DNA of 64,000 bases from Plectosphaerella cucumerina (lineage: Eukaryota; Ascomycota; Sordariomycetes; Glomerellales; Plectosphaerellaceae): assembly GCA_020746995.1 (NCBI GenBank), contig JAGPXD010000001.1, forward strand, positions 4,588,001-4,652,000, in the 5' to 3' direction. Made by a program: the position numbers and the translations under genes. The notes under the pieces are model-generated. The model was given only the letters and a program-made list of their open reading frames with translations, was not told the origin of the DNA and made no database searches. Below are positions 1 through 9,938 of this stretch, piece after piece (positions within the stretch are counted from its first letter, which is position 1; each line of letters starts with the position of its first letter).

Positions 1-2187
1 AACAGCCTGGGACGAGCCGACGGAATGTCAACACCGCCCAGCTGACCTGTCGTTGCCTAGGTCTAGCTATGCCTGTACTGGGATGGAGACGGACGACGGG
101 ACGGACTGTGCTTGAGGCCGGCCGGCTTGCGACGCCGTTTAGGCCGCGGTCAACGGGTCATGTGGTGAAGCGGCAGGACTTGCGTCAGCCAGCCCAAGGC
201 CCCAAGCCGAGGTCGCGGGGTTGGGGGACAGGTTGCAGGGCCCGGCAATGGCGACGGCGATGCTGGAGGGCCGGGACAGGCAAGGGGCAGGGAGGCTCGC
301 AGACGGATGGAAGACGCAAGAATCGGCAAAGAAGCAACATTCCGTGGGGAAGGCCGGCGGCTGCCGATTCGAGAGGAGCTTGATGGTGTGCGTGACCTGG
401 ATGAGGGGCGGCCTGGGCCAAAAAAAGGGCTTGAGAAGCCCGGCAGAGGTCACGGGGATGGGAATTCAGGGGAGTGAGGTCACCCGCCATCGCCATCCCA
501 GCTGCACGCTGCGCTGCTGTGCCCCTAGCAGATCGCCCTCGCCGGAGGTTAAGCTTAATCCCTGATCAACAGGGCGCCAGGAGCCGGCCGATGAGAAGGC
601 TTTTCGCCTTTCGCCTTCCGCCCTTAGACCAAAGTGACTGTGTGACTCTGAGCGATTCGACAATCCCGTGCCAAAGCCGGATCCTCAGCCAGCCGGCTGC
701 CTGGCGACCAAGACTTGCGCACGGCTGATGGATCCCACGGCTAGTTTCTCCCCTTGGTTTCCCTGTCTCTGAAAATTTTGCCCATTTGCTTTCGGTGTCG
801 TGGCCGCAAGCGATGACGACAGACTGGATTTGTGGTGGGCTCCCCAGATTCTGGCCTTGGCCTTTTTTTTTAATTTTTCGAGTGGGAACCTCCAACGGGC
901 CCGGCCCGGCTCCAAACCCCAGCGCTGGCAAATTTTTCCTTCAGTGGAGGCCCGGGCCCCGTCACAGGGCAACCAGCGGGCAGGGGCTGCAGAGGCGGGA
1001 AGCTCGATGCGGCGCTGCCCCTCTCGAGCACCCCTGGGCCACTGTGTGACTCTGCTTGGCTGACTGACTGCCTGTCGCTGCGTTCGGCCAGAGCTGACGG
1101 GAGCCCTGAGCACGTCTTCGGTGGGGAGCAAAAGTGCAGTGTGTCACCTGTCGAGCTGAGGGTCCCTGCCTCGCCTTGCCTTGCCTTGCTTCGTTCACTT
1201 CGTCACCGGACCTGACAGCAGTGCCACTCCTCGGCCTTTCCGGCGCTCTCGGCATTGATGACTCTGATTCCAATTCAGGAACGCCAACAGAACAGCCTGG
1301 AAGGACAACAACAACACACGGCGGGCCGGGCGGGAAAGGGGGCAAGGTGGTCAAGTGACAGACAGACAGCCCACAACGAAACGACGGCATTATGCGATCG
1401 AGGGGCATTCCCGCCCAGGCGCGCATCCGAGTGAGCGCGTGTCCGTGGTGCAAGCCTGCCACTGGAAGACGCAACAATGTGAACCAACTGAATGCAAAGC
1501 GCCCTGAGCCGGTGGAGGGGAGCGCCTGGCCCACGGGCCACGGGGCAATTGCGCCAGAGGACCTGCGGCACGCGTGTGGCCCCATCGGCTGGCCACGGGC
1601 TTTTTTATTACGTTTGCGTTAGCTAATGGCTTGCCCTTTGTAGCCGGGGCCTTGGAGCCCCTCGAGACCTGACCGACACCCTCGCCTGGCATGGTGCCCC
1701 CGCCGAAACCCAAGTACAGCCGAGGTACCTCAAGCACTTTCGACGACACCGGTGGGCCGCGAAGAAAAAGATTTTGGGCGTCCTTGTGATCAGCTTTTTC
1801 CATGCCAAGCGTCTTAGATCCGGGGGAGGGGTAAGTTTGGCAAGGCCAGGGAAGGAAACAAGCTCCCCTGGCCGGGCGGGCGCCGGTCCTGGTGCTGCGG
1901 CGGCCACCACCGAGGGGCTAAACACCACCGTCTCATGACCACGAGTACGGACCAGACGTATAAAACACCCGGGGCCTCTCATCCCCTCCTCTGCCCCCTC
2001 CGTCCACCATCACTCAAGACACTCTCCCGCATCTTCCAAAGAAGCTACAAGCTCAAAGCTCAACTGCAAAACCAACCAACGACTCTTGCACCCACTCTTC
2101 AAAGTCAAGTACACGCGACCTCCGAGTGAGCTCGCATATACCACAACCACAACAACCACCCCTTCCACAACAACCCAAACTCCAAAA
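1..2187. other. Intergenic, no supported gene until the Par32-like promoter
   Basis: Open frames here are short, mostly begin at non-ATG codons, and overlap on both strands with Pro/Arg/Gly-rich translations typical of GC-rich non-coding DNA. A short imperfect TTGCC tandem lies near 1171-1192. The last 230 bases carry the TATA box and pyrimidine-rich leader of the next gene. A distal exon of a gene lying to the left cannot be excluded. Confidence 0.5.
1959..1965 (+). promoter_or_regulatory. TATA box of the Par32-like gene
   Basis: TATAAAA lies 223 nt upstream of the ATG at 2188. It is followed by a C/T-rich stretch (about 1971-2040) and an A/C-rich leader, the usual layout of a strongly expressed filamentous-fungal promoter. 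No mapped transcription start is available. Confidence 0.55.
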
Positions 2188-2619
2188 ATGCTCGTCTCCC
2201 ACGGACGCGGCGGTGCCGGCAACTACGCCCACTCCACCAAGTTCGACAAGGTCACCGCCAAGGACCTCGAGACTCCCTCCCTCAAGTCGGCCGTCGTCAC
2301 CACCGGCCGCGGTGGCAGCGGCAACATGCTCAAGAACGACGACCCCTACGAGACCCGTCTGCGCCAGGACGTCCAGCCCGCCGTCCGCCGCACCTCCTCC
2401 AACGCCGCCCACTACGGTCGTGGCGGCGCCGCCAACATCTTCCGCGCCGGCACCGATGAGGCCGCCGCCGCCAAGAAGGCACAGCTCGAGAGCGCCATCG
2501 ACGACGACGCCGCCTCCGGCCACAGCCGCCGCTCCGGAGAGGGCCGCCGCCGCTCCAGCGCCGAGCTCGCCGCCAAGGGCAAGGCTTTCCTCCACAGCCT
2601 GGCCGGCAAGAAGGCATAA
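2188..2619 (+). CDS. Par32/DUF3602-family GRGG-repeat protein
   Basis: A single-exon ORF of 143 aa starting MLVSHGRGGAGN. Three copies of a GRGGxGN-type motif are visible: HGRGGAGN near residues 5-12, TGRGGSGN near 35-42 and YGRGGAAN near 76-83. A Ser/Arg-rich basic tail ends in GKKA. The repeats and size match the fungal DUF3602 family; its yeast member Par32 is a phosphoprotein acting downstream of TORC1 on ammonium transporters. Assigning that role here is inference. Codon use is extremely biased to C/G third positions and there is a good TATA box, so high expression is likely. The frame is open upstream to 2086 but only through non-ATG codons, so 2188 is the start. The gene converges on HEM12. 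Confidence 0.85.
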   Translation: MLVSHGRGGAGNYAHSTKFDKVTAKDLETPSLKSAVVTTGRGGSGNMLKNDDPYETRLRQDVQPAVRRTSSNAAHYGRGGAANIFRAGTDEAAAAKKAQLESAIDDDAASGHSRRSGEGRRRSSAELAAKGKAFLHSLAGKKA

Positions 2620-3395
2620 AGGGGTCACCCCCTGACATCTGCATTCTTTCCGTCAAACTCTCAAAGCGCATCTCATCATCTCGCCTAATTTCTTCTCACG
2701 AACAACCACTGCGGACCGGATCTCTGCATTTGCTTCCCTGCATTACGAAGCAAAAAAAGATACCCCACGGCTGCGACTGGCTTCTCGCCCCCCATCTGTA
2801 CCATACAAAACATTTACGACCTGGTTTTCTGGCGTCTCTCGGGCTGTGTAGGAGGAAGCACACATGCATCACGAAACACAAAAAGTTACAAAGATACCAC
2901 CCATGCTTTACATTATTATTAGCCTCTTTTCTCTGTTATTAGCAAGTCATGAAAAGGGATGGACCAGGCATCGGACAGAAATTCAAAAAAGCATTCAAAC
3001 AAACAAAACCCACTCGCTGCTTCAGCTTTGCACCCGTGACACCGAGTCATCTGATGAGGTTGTTGTTTTGTGTTTGAGAGTGGGAGGCGACTCAGACCCC
3101 ACTCCGTCTGATCTCGATGGACGGACGGATCGCGGGGAATACCACTGCACACCCAATGTAGGTTTTATTATTTGCGGCCGAGGCGCCGGGGCGTCCTGGC
3201 GAGAGTAGAGTGATGGGCCGTTTTCCTTCCAGGCTGGCCCAGGCCATACCACCTCCCATGTCAAGGTCATGATTCTCGTCTGCGCCGTTGATTCGCTTTT
3301 TTGGTTTCCCGTGCATCCGTCAATTTACGGATGATGATGCTCTATCACGCCCACCCAGCTCTCCTCTGTATCCTTCTCCCTTTGCCCATCCTATT
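2620..3395. other. Convergent intergenic region
   Basis: This lies between two 3' ends (Par32-like + and HEM12 -). It is more AT-rich than its neighbours, with AT-rich stretches near 2900-2950 that could serve as polyadenylation regions. No gene was seen. Confidence 0.6.
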
Positions 3396-4672
3396 TTATT
3401 GCTGAGTCAGGCGGTGAATCTCGGACAGGTAGAACCGCAGGTCCTCCGGGTTCACCAGCGGGGTGATGCCTGCGTTTCTCGTTAGCCAACACCGTAAAAG
3501 CAGCCGGGGAGCAGAAACATACCATGTCCAAGGTTGGCGATCCACAGCTTCTTATCCTTCCAGAAACCGTCGACCATGATCTGGACGGCGGCGGTGATCT
3601 CCTCCTTAGTGCCGTACAGGACGCCCGGGTCGGCGTTGCCCTGGAAGGCGACCTGCCTGTCGCCGCGGATCTTGACGGCCTCAGCGGGGTCCTGGAGCCA
3701 GTCCAGGCCGACGGCGTTGTAGCCCATGTCGAGGGCGCTGTCGAGGGCGTGCCACGCGCCCTTGGGGAAGACGGTCATGGGCACGGGCTCAAGACCAAGC
3801 TCCTTGAGCTTGAGCGGCAGCTTCTCGGCAATGTAGCGCAGATACGGCTCGCTGAAGCGCTTGAAAGCGGCGGGGCCGAGCTCGCCCGCCCACGAGTCGA
3901 AGACCATGATGAGCTGGGCTCCGGCCTTGACCTGCAGGGCGAGGTACTCGACACACACCTCTGCGATCTTCTGGAGGAGGGCCTGCGACTCGCGCGCGTA
4001 GCGGTAGGTCCACGTCTTCGTCTGCATGAAGAGCTTGGAGCCGCCGCCCTCGACCATGTAGCACAGCAGCGTCCAGGGGGCGCCGCAGAAGCCGATGAGG
4101 GGCACGCGGCCGGCGAGCTTCTTGCGCGTCAGGGTCAGGGCCTGGTAGACGTAGTCGAGCTCGAGGGCGGCCTCGAGGGGGTCCTTGGCCAGGACCGAGG
4201 CGTACTGGGCGTCCTCGGGCGTCTTGAGGGGCTCGGGGAAGTGGGGACCCTTCTTGTCGATCATCTCGACCGTCATGCCCAGCGCCTGGGGGATGACGAG
4301 GATGTCGCTGAAGATAATGGCGGCGTCCAGGAGGCCCTCGAACCGCTCAATGGGCTGCAGAGTCAGGGTCGAGGCGATCTCGGGGTCGCGGCAGCACGTG
4401 AAGAAGTCGCGGTTGCCCTTGGCCTCGTGGTACTCGGGGAGGTAGCGGCCGGCTGGTTTGGGTTGTCAGTGACGATCCCTTCTCCAAAATTCTCTATGCA
4501 GTCTGGCTCCTCACCTTGACGCATGATCCAGCATGGCGGGCGTTCAATGGTCTCGCCTGGAGTCTCGTCAGCATAAGAGCGGGTGACACGGGCCGTGGTT
4601 GTACGAAGACTGACCCCGTGCTGCCCGCAGCAGCAGATCGTTCTTGAGAGGTTCGAATGAGTGTTCCGCCAT
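3396..4672 (-). CDS. HEM12: Uroporphyrinogen decarboxylase (heme biosynthesis)
   Basis: Removes the four acetate carboxyls of uroporphyrinogen III to give coproporphyrinogen III in the cytosol. Four exons on the minus strand: 4672-4615, 4556-4515, 4452-3523 and 3469-3396, with introns of 58, 62 and 53 nt. The product is 367 aa, the usual UROD length. It begins MAEHSFEPLKNDLLLRAARG and contains ERPPCWIMRQAGRYLPEY, the substrate-pocket arginines equivalent to human R37 and R41. Also present are the FSDILVIPQ Asp, the CYMVEGGGS Tyr, FDSWAGELGP (Ser219 equivalent) and LGHGITP (His339 equivalent). The last exon supplies ITPLVNPEDLRFYL; without splicing the frame stops early at 3482. The stop codon overlaps an AATAAA. 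Divergent from the 5110 gene. Confidence 0.95.
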
Positions 4673-5109
4673 TTTGCCTGATTTCGGTGAAGTCTTTCTA
4701 AGAGAAGTAAAGAGAAGGCCGAGGTTGTGAAAACCACGACACACATGAAGCGAGGTAGTACGATCTGGTGCCCCGCGATGACCAAACCTGACAAGGCAAG
4801 CTCCCCCGCTGACCAATTACTAGCCCGAGTCGGTTCGGCGCTCCAGCCACAACCCCGGTGCCGTGCCGGTGGGCTTTGGCGAGGCTGTGTGACACCGTGT
4901 GGCTGGAGAACGGACCCGTCAATCACCAATCGCTGGCGCTGCAATTTTATCGTGTCAACCTCGCAGCTTCGAGCTTCATCACCACGACCACGAACTTCCA
5001 GCTATCCCGACACCCTCGCCGACTGTCTCCGCTGCAACCGGCAATGGAAATCCAATTTTCAACCCGACTGACCAGATAACGCGCCCGATTGGCGCTTCCC
5101 ACGCCCCCA
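4673..5109. promoter_or_regulatory. Shared divergent promoter, HEM12 and the 5110 gene
   Basis: 437 bp separate the two start codons. CCAAT pentamers lie at 4813-4817 and 4926-4930 (+). No clear TATA box was seen. CCAAT boxes are common binding sites of the fungal CBC/HAP complex, which regulates heme and iron genes in other fungi; a role here is inference. Confidence 0.4.
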
Positions 5110-7275
5110 ATGGCGTCCCGACCAACAGCTCGCTCTTCGAGAGCCGCCATCAGACAGGTCCGGGCGCCCCTCGAGAGCGTCTGGATTACCGACAGCATCC
5201 TCGCCAGCGCCTTCGAGCGGTACTGCAACGTCTCGAGGCTTTCAAGGCGCAAGTTCAGCTCCTTGCCCGGCCCACTAGAGAACCGTCGCAGGCTCGGCAT
5301 GAGGAAGATGACGGGACTCTACTCCAGCGACTTCCAGCCGACCCTCCCCCCATGGATGCTCGAGTATCCTGCCGATCTGAGCCAATGGACATGGTCGGCC
5401 CCGACTCCCGTCGAAGAACGCCAGAGTAGAGCGAATACCCACGAAGCCAGCCCCTCAGCACTCGCGGGTCTCTTGCGTTTTCTGGCACCTTCCGCAGCCG
5501 AGCCGATACGGGTTGAAGCCATCCAGCAAGAAGAAGCTATTCAGGCCGAGGAAGCCGGGACATCATCGATAATCAACAGAGCTTGCGAAGCCCTGTGTCG
5601 GTCACCCTCGCTACCGGATCTTGGCGACGAATACATCCAGGTCATGAACAGCCTTGAGCAGGACATCTACCTAGGTGTGGTTTCTGCCGCCGCGATCCCT
5701 GCGCTCTTTGCCGACTTCTCGCGGAATGTGGAAGAGTCAATCAATCGGGTTCTTGGCCATCAATTAGACCTCTCTTCGTCAGACGCGGAGGAGGCATTCG
5801 CCTCTTCAGACGCGGAGGAGGTATTCGGCTCTCCAGACGTGTGGGAGGAATTTGTCCCTTCAAAGGAGAAGGTGTTTGCCTCTTCAGACGCGGAGGAGAC
5901 TATCTTCTCTTCAGGCGCGGAGGGGGTAGTCGAGCGTGCCAAGTTGAAGTTGGTGGTCGCCATCATTCGGGGACTCTCCATGTCAAGGGTCCAGGGCCTC
6001 GAGCACCTGGACCCTTCAGCATGCAACGATCTGCTGATGGCGCTTTCCGAGCTTCCCAAAACACAGGAGGCAATCTTGCTGTTCCAGATGTTCGTGCGAT
6101 CTGTCGCGGAGAGCTACGTCGAACAAGTCTCAACGGGCATTCACGCAAATATCCTGTCATGGCTCCCCCGTGACGCCAAGACTCCTGGAGCCATAGTAGC
6201 ATGTCTCGCCGATGGCAGATTCGACATGGGACAGGGCACCAGGCTCTTTGACACCGCCGCCGCCCTGGTCACGAATCTGTGCGACGGCTATGAGAGCAAG
6301 CTGCGCAACGGCCAAGTGCGCAAGCTGAGCGACGGCTATGACCCTGAGTTGCGCGACGACCCGGAGCGCAAGGCTTGTTTGCACATCCACAGCGCATGGC
6401 TTTCCCTGCTTGCACACAATCCCAAGATCAGCGAAGACTACTTTGGCGATGCTCTCGCTAGGTACACCACTACCGCCGACAATTGGAGCCGACATCGGAA
6501 CAGACAGGTCTCCGAGCTCATGGTCCTCCATTGGAGGAGCCTCAAGTACATACAGCCCGACTTCTTCCCGGACATCCGGTCCCTCGGATTCCTTCTGTAC
6601 ACCCTGGACTCGTTTAGGTTACGACACTCCTTGGTGACGTTTGTGCAGCGCATGAACGCACAGGAGATCCTGCGCAGATCCATCACCAAGTACTGCCGTC
6701 TTGCCCCGTTCCTTTCCGTCAGGAGACTGCGCTGGGTGGCCATCGCGAGCAATGATCACCGTCTGGTGCTCAGCATCCTCGACCTGGTAAAGCTGCACCA
6801 GCACAAGATGCTCAACTCGACATGGCGGTCGTTCCGCATGACCCTGCTGCCCCATGTCAAGGACATGATCCTGGACGAGCAGGTGGACGTTCGCCAGGTA
6901 TGGGAGGTGGTCAACAGCTTTGCCGAGAACGACGATGAGAAGCTGCGGCTGAAGACGATGTTGATCAGGGCCATGGCAACGTGGTTCGCGTCGGCCATGC
7001 ACTTGAATGACCGGGCGATGCTGAGGAACATTTCTCGCTGCAACGCGTGGCTCCGTGCCCGGGGCGAGAGGCCGGGTCCGAAGAGCATAGTCGCTCTATC
7101 AAGAGCGTGCGTTCGGGATCTGAAGCGGGGAGAGGCGGGCCGCTTTGAGCGTCACGGGTGGCTGGTGCGGGTGGCCAGGGAATGCTTTGGGGATGAACAG
7201 GGCGAGAGGTTGGCTGAGACGCTGCATGACTGGCAGCAGCGGAACATGGCGTCTCAAAGGAGATCGTTGTTGTAG
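5110..7275 (+). CDS. Hypothetical 721-aa fungal protein with acidic 9-aa repeats
   Basis: An intronless ORF. The first ATG in frame is at 5110; the frame extends 21 nt further up only through a TTG. The N-terminus (MASRPTARSSRAAIRQVRAP) is Arg/Ser/Ala-rich without acidic residues, compatible with a mitochondrial presequence but not proof of one. Residues about 223-275 hold six 9-aa Ser/Asp/Glu units (SSDAEEAFA type), with casein-kinase-2-like sites. Residues about 390-425 contain a duplicated DGYxxxLR segment. The C-terminal half is rich in Leu/Arg with many amphipathic helices, consistent with an alpha-solenoid. I recognise no family or catalytic motif. Codon use is less GC3-biased than in neighbouring conserved genes, suggesting modest expression or a lineage-restricted gene. 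Confidence 0.7.
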   Translation: MASRPTARSSRAAIRQVRAPLESVWITDSILASAFERYCNVSRLSRRKFSSLPGPLENRRRLGMRKMTGLYSSDFQPTLPPWMLEYPADLSQWTWSAPTPVEERQSRANTHEASPSALAGLLRFLAPSAAEPIRVEAIQQEEAIQAEEAGTSSIINRACEALCRSPSLPDLGDEYIQVMNSLEQDIYLGVVSAAAIPALFADFSRNVEESINRVLGHQLDLSSSDAEEAFASSDAEEVFGSPDVWEEFVPSKEKVFASSDAEETIFSSGAEGVVERAKLKLVVAIIRGLSMSRVQGLEHLDPSACNDLLMALSELPKTQEAILLFQMFVRSVAESYVEQVSTGIHANILSWLPRDAKTPGAIVACLADGRFDMGQGTRLFDTAAALVTNLCDGYESKLRNGQVRKLSDGYDPELRDDPERKACLHIHSAWLSLLAHNPKISEDYFGDALARYTTTADNWSRHRNRQVSELMVLHWRSLKYIQPDFFPDIRSLGFLLYTLDSFRLRHSLVTFVQRMNAQEILRRSITKYCRLAPFLSVRRLRWVAIASNDHRLVLSILDLVKLHQHKMLNSTWRSFRMTLLPHVKDMILDEQVDVRQVWEVVNSFAENDDEKLRLKTMLIRAMATWFASAMHLNDRAMLRNISRCNAWLRARGERPGPKSIVALSRACVRDLKRGEAGRFERHGWLVRVARECFGDEQGERLAETLHDWQQRNMASQRRSLL
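5776..5934 (+). repeat. 27-nt in-frame tandem repeat (9-aa acidic units)
   Basis: Six units: 5776, 5803, 5830, 5857 (24 nt), 5881 and 5908. Four are close to TCTTCAGACGCGGAGGAG; units 3 and 4 are diverged. They encode SSDAEEAFA, SSDAEEVFG, SPDVWEEFV, PSKEKVFA, SSDAEETIF and SSGAEGVVE. All are in frame, so copy-number changes would not break the protein. Confidence 0.9.
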
Positions 7276-7726
7276 ACCAGGTTGAGCGCATGGATTGGTG
7301 GGATTTTGTATCATATTATAGCCCGGCCAAGTGCTGAGGCCAGCCAGATGTACGCTATATGTATCTACTAGGTGGGACGCGGACGCCTCCCAGATATAAA
7401 TCGCGTCTAGTCGTATAGAGTTGTATAAGCTCTGGTGCCTGCCATGGCACTGATGCCTGGTTGAAGTGAATTGAAGAGCGTTGTCCTCTCCGTCCTGCAA
7501 GACCACGTGATACCTACATCAGTCATGGTAGGTCAGGCATAATGGCACCGCACCGTCTCCTTCCTTCCCGCAATTATCCTAGGTAACCAAAGGGTAACAA
7601 ACCCAAAACCCCAAACTTGGCCCCTATCACGTACTGCATTCCCACGCAGACTCGTTCTCAGTCTCCAATTCGAACGAATTTGTCCGAGTTCATGGGATTG
7701 TTCACTTACGCAACGACATAATCCAC
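7276..7726. other. Short intergenic region
   Basis: Lies between two same-strand genes. It holds the 3' end of the 5110 gene and the presumed leader of the 7727 gene. Nothing else was recognised. Confidence 0.5.
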
Positions 7727-8974
7727 ATGTCTATTCTCAGCGACAAACAGTTCAGGGAGCAAGTTGAGAGCGGCCAACTAGCAGTCGACACTCACAACCT
7801 ACTACTTCGCATCGCGCTCATATATTTGTTGGACCACAAGTATGTATTGTCCAACGCCGTCAAGGAGCTCCATTCGCGCGGATGGTCGTTTGAGGCCTTC
7901 CACATCGAGTACCAAGGTCTTCTATACGAGAACGTATGGAAGGAGCACTATACGCCAGCGTATCTCGCGCAAGCATCCACTGCTCGATTCTGGCGTCTCC
8001 CCAACTTGTGGGATCGTACAGATACGAGCAACCCGCTGCGAGCCGTCCCGAGGCGTAAGGGCACCGGCCAATTCACCAAGCTCCCGCGCTGGGCATACCT
8101 CGTCACGCGAACGCACTGGAGGCAACCAACTCTGTCGAAGGCGACCATCACAGAGATAGCTATGTTCACACTCCAGGTGGCCATCCCACGTCAACAGATG
8201 TACTCAAACGGCCCCGATATTCAACTTTACTCGAAGACCCAGGTCCAGTTCTGGCTGGACCAGATGGGAATGAACAGGACTACCGTGCGACTTTCTGAAG
8301 AGTTGTGGGATCTTGACTGTCTGTTCGGATCACTCGTCGCTCAGGGGGTTTACGACGTCCGCAGGTGGGAGGCGTACTACTCACGAGAGCGATGGGAGTC
8401 GATGGAGGCTCGTCGCAGGGTTCTTGAGCCAGATCTGGATAGGAACAGCGAGATGCAGCGGTGCAGGCTTCCGGACGGCCGTCTGATGGGGGACGTATCT
8501 GAGACTGGCTGGGAGGAGGAGCTGGGTAGCGAGGAGGAGATAGTGTTTCTCGCAGCTGTGGGAGCGAGAGAGGTCGAGCTTCTCGCATCGGAACGGGCGG
8601 AGGCTGTCACGACAAAGGCCCCCACAACGGCTGGCAACGATCCCAAGTATGCGGTTCGCTCGTACATACTCCTAGAAGTGTTGCGAGCAGCTTTCGAGAC
8701 GGACAGGGCGAGGTACTTGGATAACCTGAAGCAGCGGGTCATGGATGCGGGCAGACTCGACAGCAGCACTGTTGCGCCGTGGATGAACAAGGTGCTGGAA
8801 ATCATGGAGCCGTACGCAGCAGAGCGCACACCGCCTACAGACCTCGCGGGCTGGATTCGGCTTCTCCGCATGGTCCTGGAGGAAAACGGGCAGCTCTTTG
8901 GGAGGTGGAAGCTCATGGGCGGCCAGAACCCTTTTCAGCTGGGACCCAGGAGGGACCTGATTCACAGGGCATAG
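7727..8974 (+). CDS. Hypothetical 415-aa fungal protein
   Basis: An intronless ORF from a good ATG (MSILSDKQFREQVESG) to a TAG. No signal peptide, membrane segment or recognised domain was seen. The first 110 residues are rich in aromatic residues (WSFEAFHIEYQGLLYENVW). The middle holds the segment VRRWEAYYSRERWESMEARRR, here named only to locate it. Residues about 255-290 are acidic, and the C-terminus is helical. Codon use is moderate, similar to the 5110 gene. The two lie head-to-tail 451 bp apart, but nothing shows that they act together. Function unknown. Confidence 0.6.
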   Translation: MSILSDKQFREQVESGQLAVDTHNLLLRIALIYLLDHKYVLSNAVKELHSRGWSFEAFHIEYQGLLYENVWKEHYTPAYLAQASTARFWRLPNLWDRTDTSNPLRAVPRRKGTGQFTKLPRWAYLVTRTHWRQPTLSKATITEIAMFTLQVAIPRQQMYSNGPDIQLYSKTQVQFWLDQMGMNRTTVRLSEELWDLDCLFGSLVAQGVYDVRRWEAYYSRERWESMEARRRVLEPDLDRNSEMQRCRLPDGRLMGDVSETGWEEELGSEEEIVFLAAVGAREVELLASERAEAVTTKAPTTAGNDPKYAVRSYILLEVLRAAFETDRARYLDNLKQRVMDAGRLDSSTVAPWMNKVLEIMEPYAAERTPPTDLAGWIRLLRMVLEENGQLFGRWKLMGGQNPFQLGPRRDLIHRA

Positions 8975-9938
8975 GTGGTTGATAGACAGAAATACCGGTG
9001 TTGGTTGCCCAGTTAACCTACCTACCTTGTGTGGCATCAAGCCCCCTGAGTACAGCTCCCCCAAACCCCAAGTCTCCAGAAGCGTGTGTAACTGTACATC
9101 GAACGCTAGAAGCTTGCGCGGGCTCCGTTGGTTGGCCGGATCGACCCGTGGCCGTTGCCACTGGTGTCTAAAAATCCCCGACGCCCCGCACGAAGCTTTT
9201 CGCGGACCCCTCGCCAAAACGTACTGTACCTGAATCGAGAAACGATCCTCCTGGAACGATGTCTCGCCCTTTGAGCCGCGGAGTCTAGACTATGCGTTGC
9301 TGGGACAGATTTCTGTGGCTCGGAAAGCCGCCCAGATGGATGTTCACATGACAGTGCGGAGGCAGTGCGAGCTGTAGATGGGTGGAATAACTGGCACCAA
9401 GCACACAGTGCGGGGCCCGCATACTCCAACGGCGGGACATGGCTTCGAATCCTTCGGCTCGTTCGGTAGCTCTTTCCCCCGTCCCATCTTTAGGCCTCAA
9501 CGAGGACTCCTGGTCGTCAGGTCCTCAGAACAAGAAACGAACGCACACACACACGCGACAGCTTAGGTCTCCCCCGTCGATCCCATTCTCGATCACCCTC
9601 CTGCAGTTCTTCCTGTTCCACATTCCGCACTGCATCCATCTTAGATACGACCCTGCAGAGCATCCTTGCCTCGCCTTTCGCCGTGTGGACGCCCGCCGCC
9701 TTTCTTACGTCCGTAAGACCTCGCCTCCCGGACAGCCACGGCCATTCACGGCCGCTGCTCACCACGCATCCCTAGCTGCCAAGTTGCCACAGGACGAATC
9801 AAGGGCCCCGGCATCTTGGGACAGTTCTCGTTTGTTCGTCCGCGTTCGTCCACCCCGTCCGACGCCCGGCACCCGCAACCGCCTTGCCCCTGAGAGCTGC
9901 GACTGTCAAGTCAGCAGCGGCTCCAGGCCCCCGTGCCA
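8975..9938. other. Intergenic region and long pyrimidine-rich leader of the Zn2Cys6 gene
   Basis: Positions about 9570-9930 are strongly C/T-rich on the + strand, as in long fungal 5' leaders. A (CA)n tract lies at 9543-9556 and a TAGGTA/TACCTA-type motif near 9016-9027. Frames open here are not supported as genes. Confidence 0.45.

Noticed and set aside
962..1585. Minus-strand ORF of 207 codons in the left intergenic region
   Set aside because: No domain, no codon bias like the real genes, overlapping ORFs on both strands, and low-complexity composition.
3524..4519. + strand ORF of 331 codons over HEM12
   Set aside because: Antisense shadow of the conserved UROD exon.
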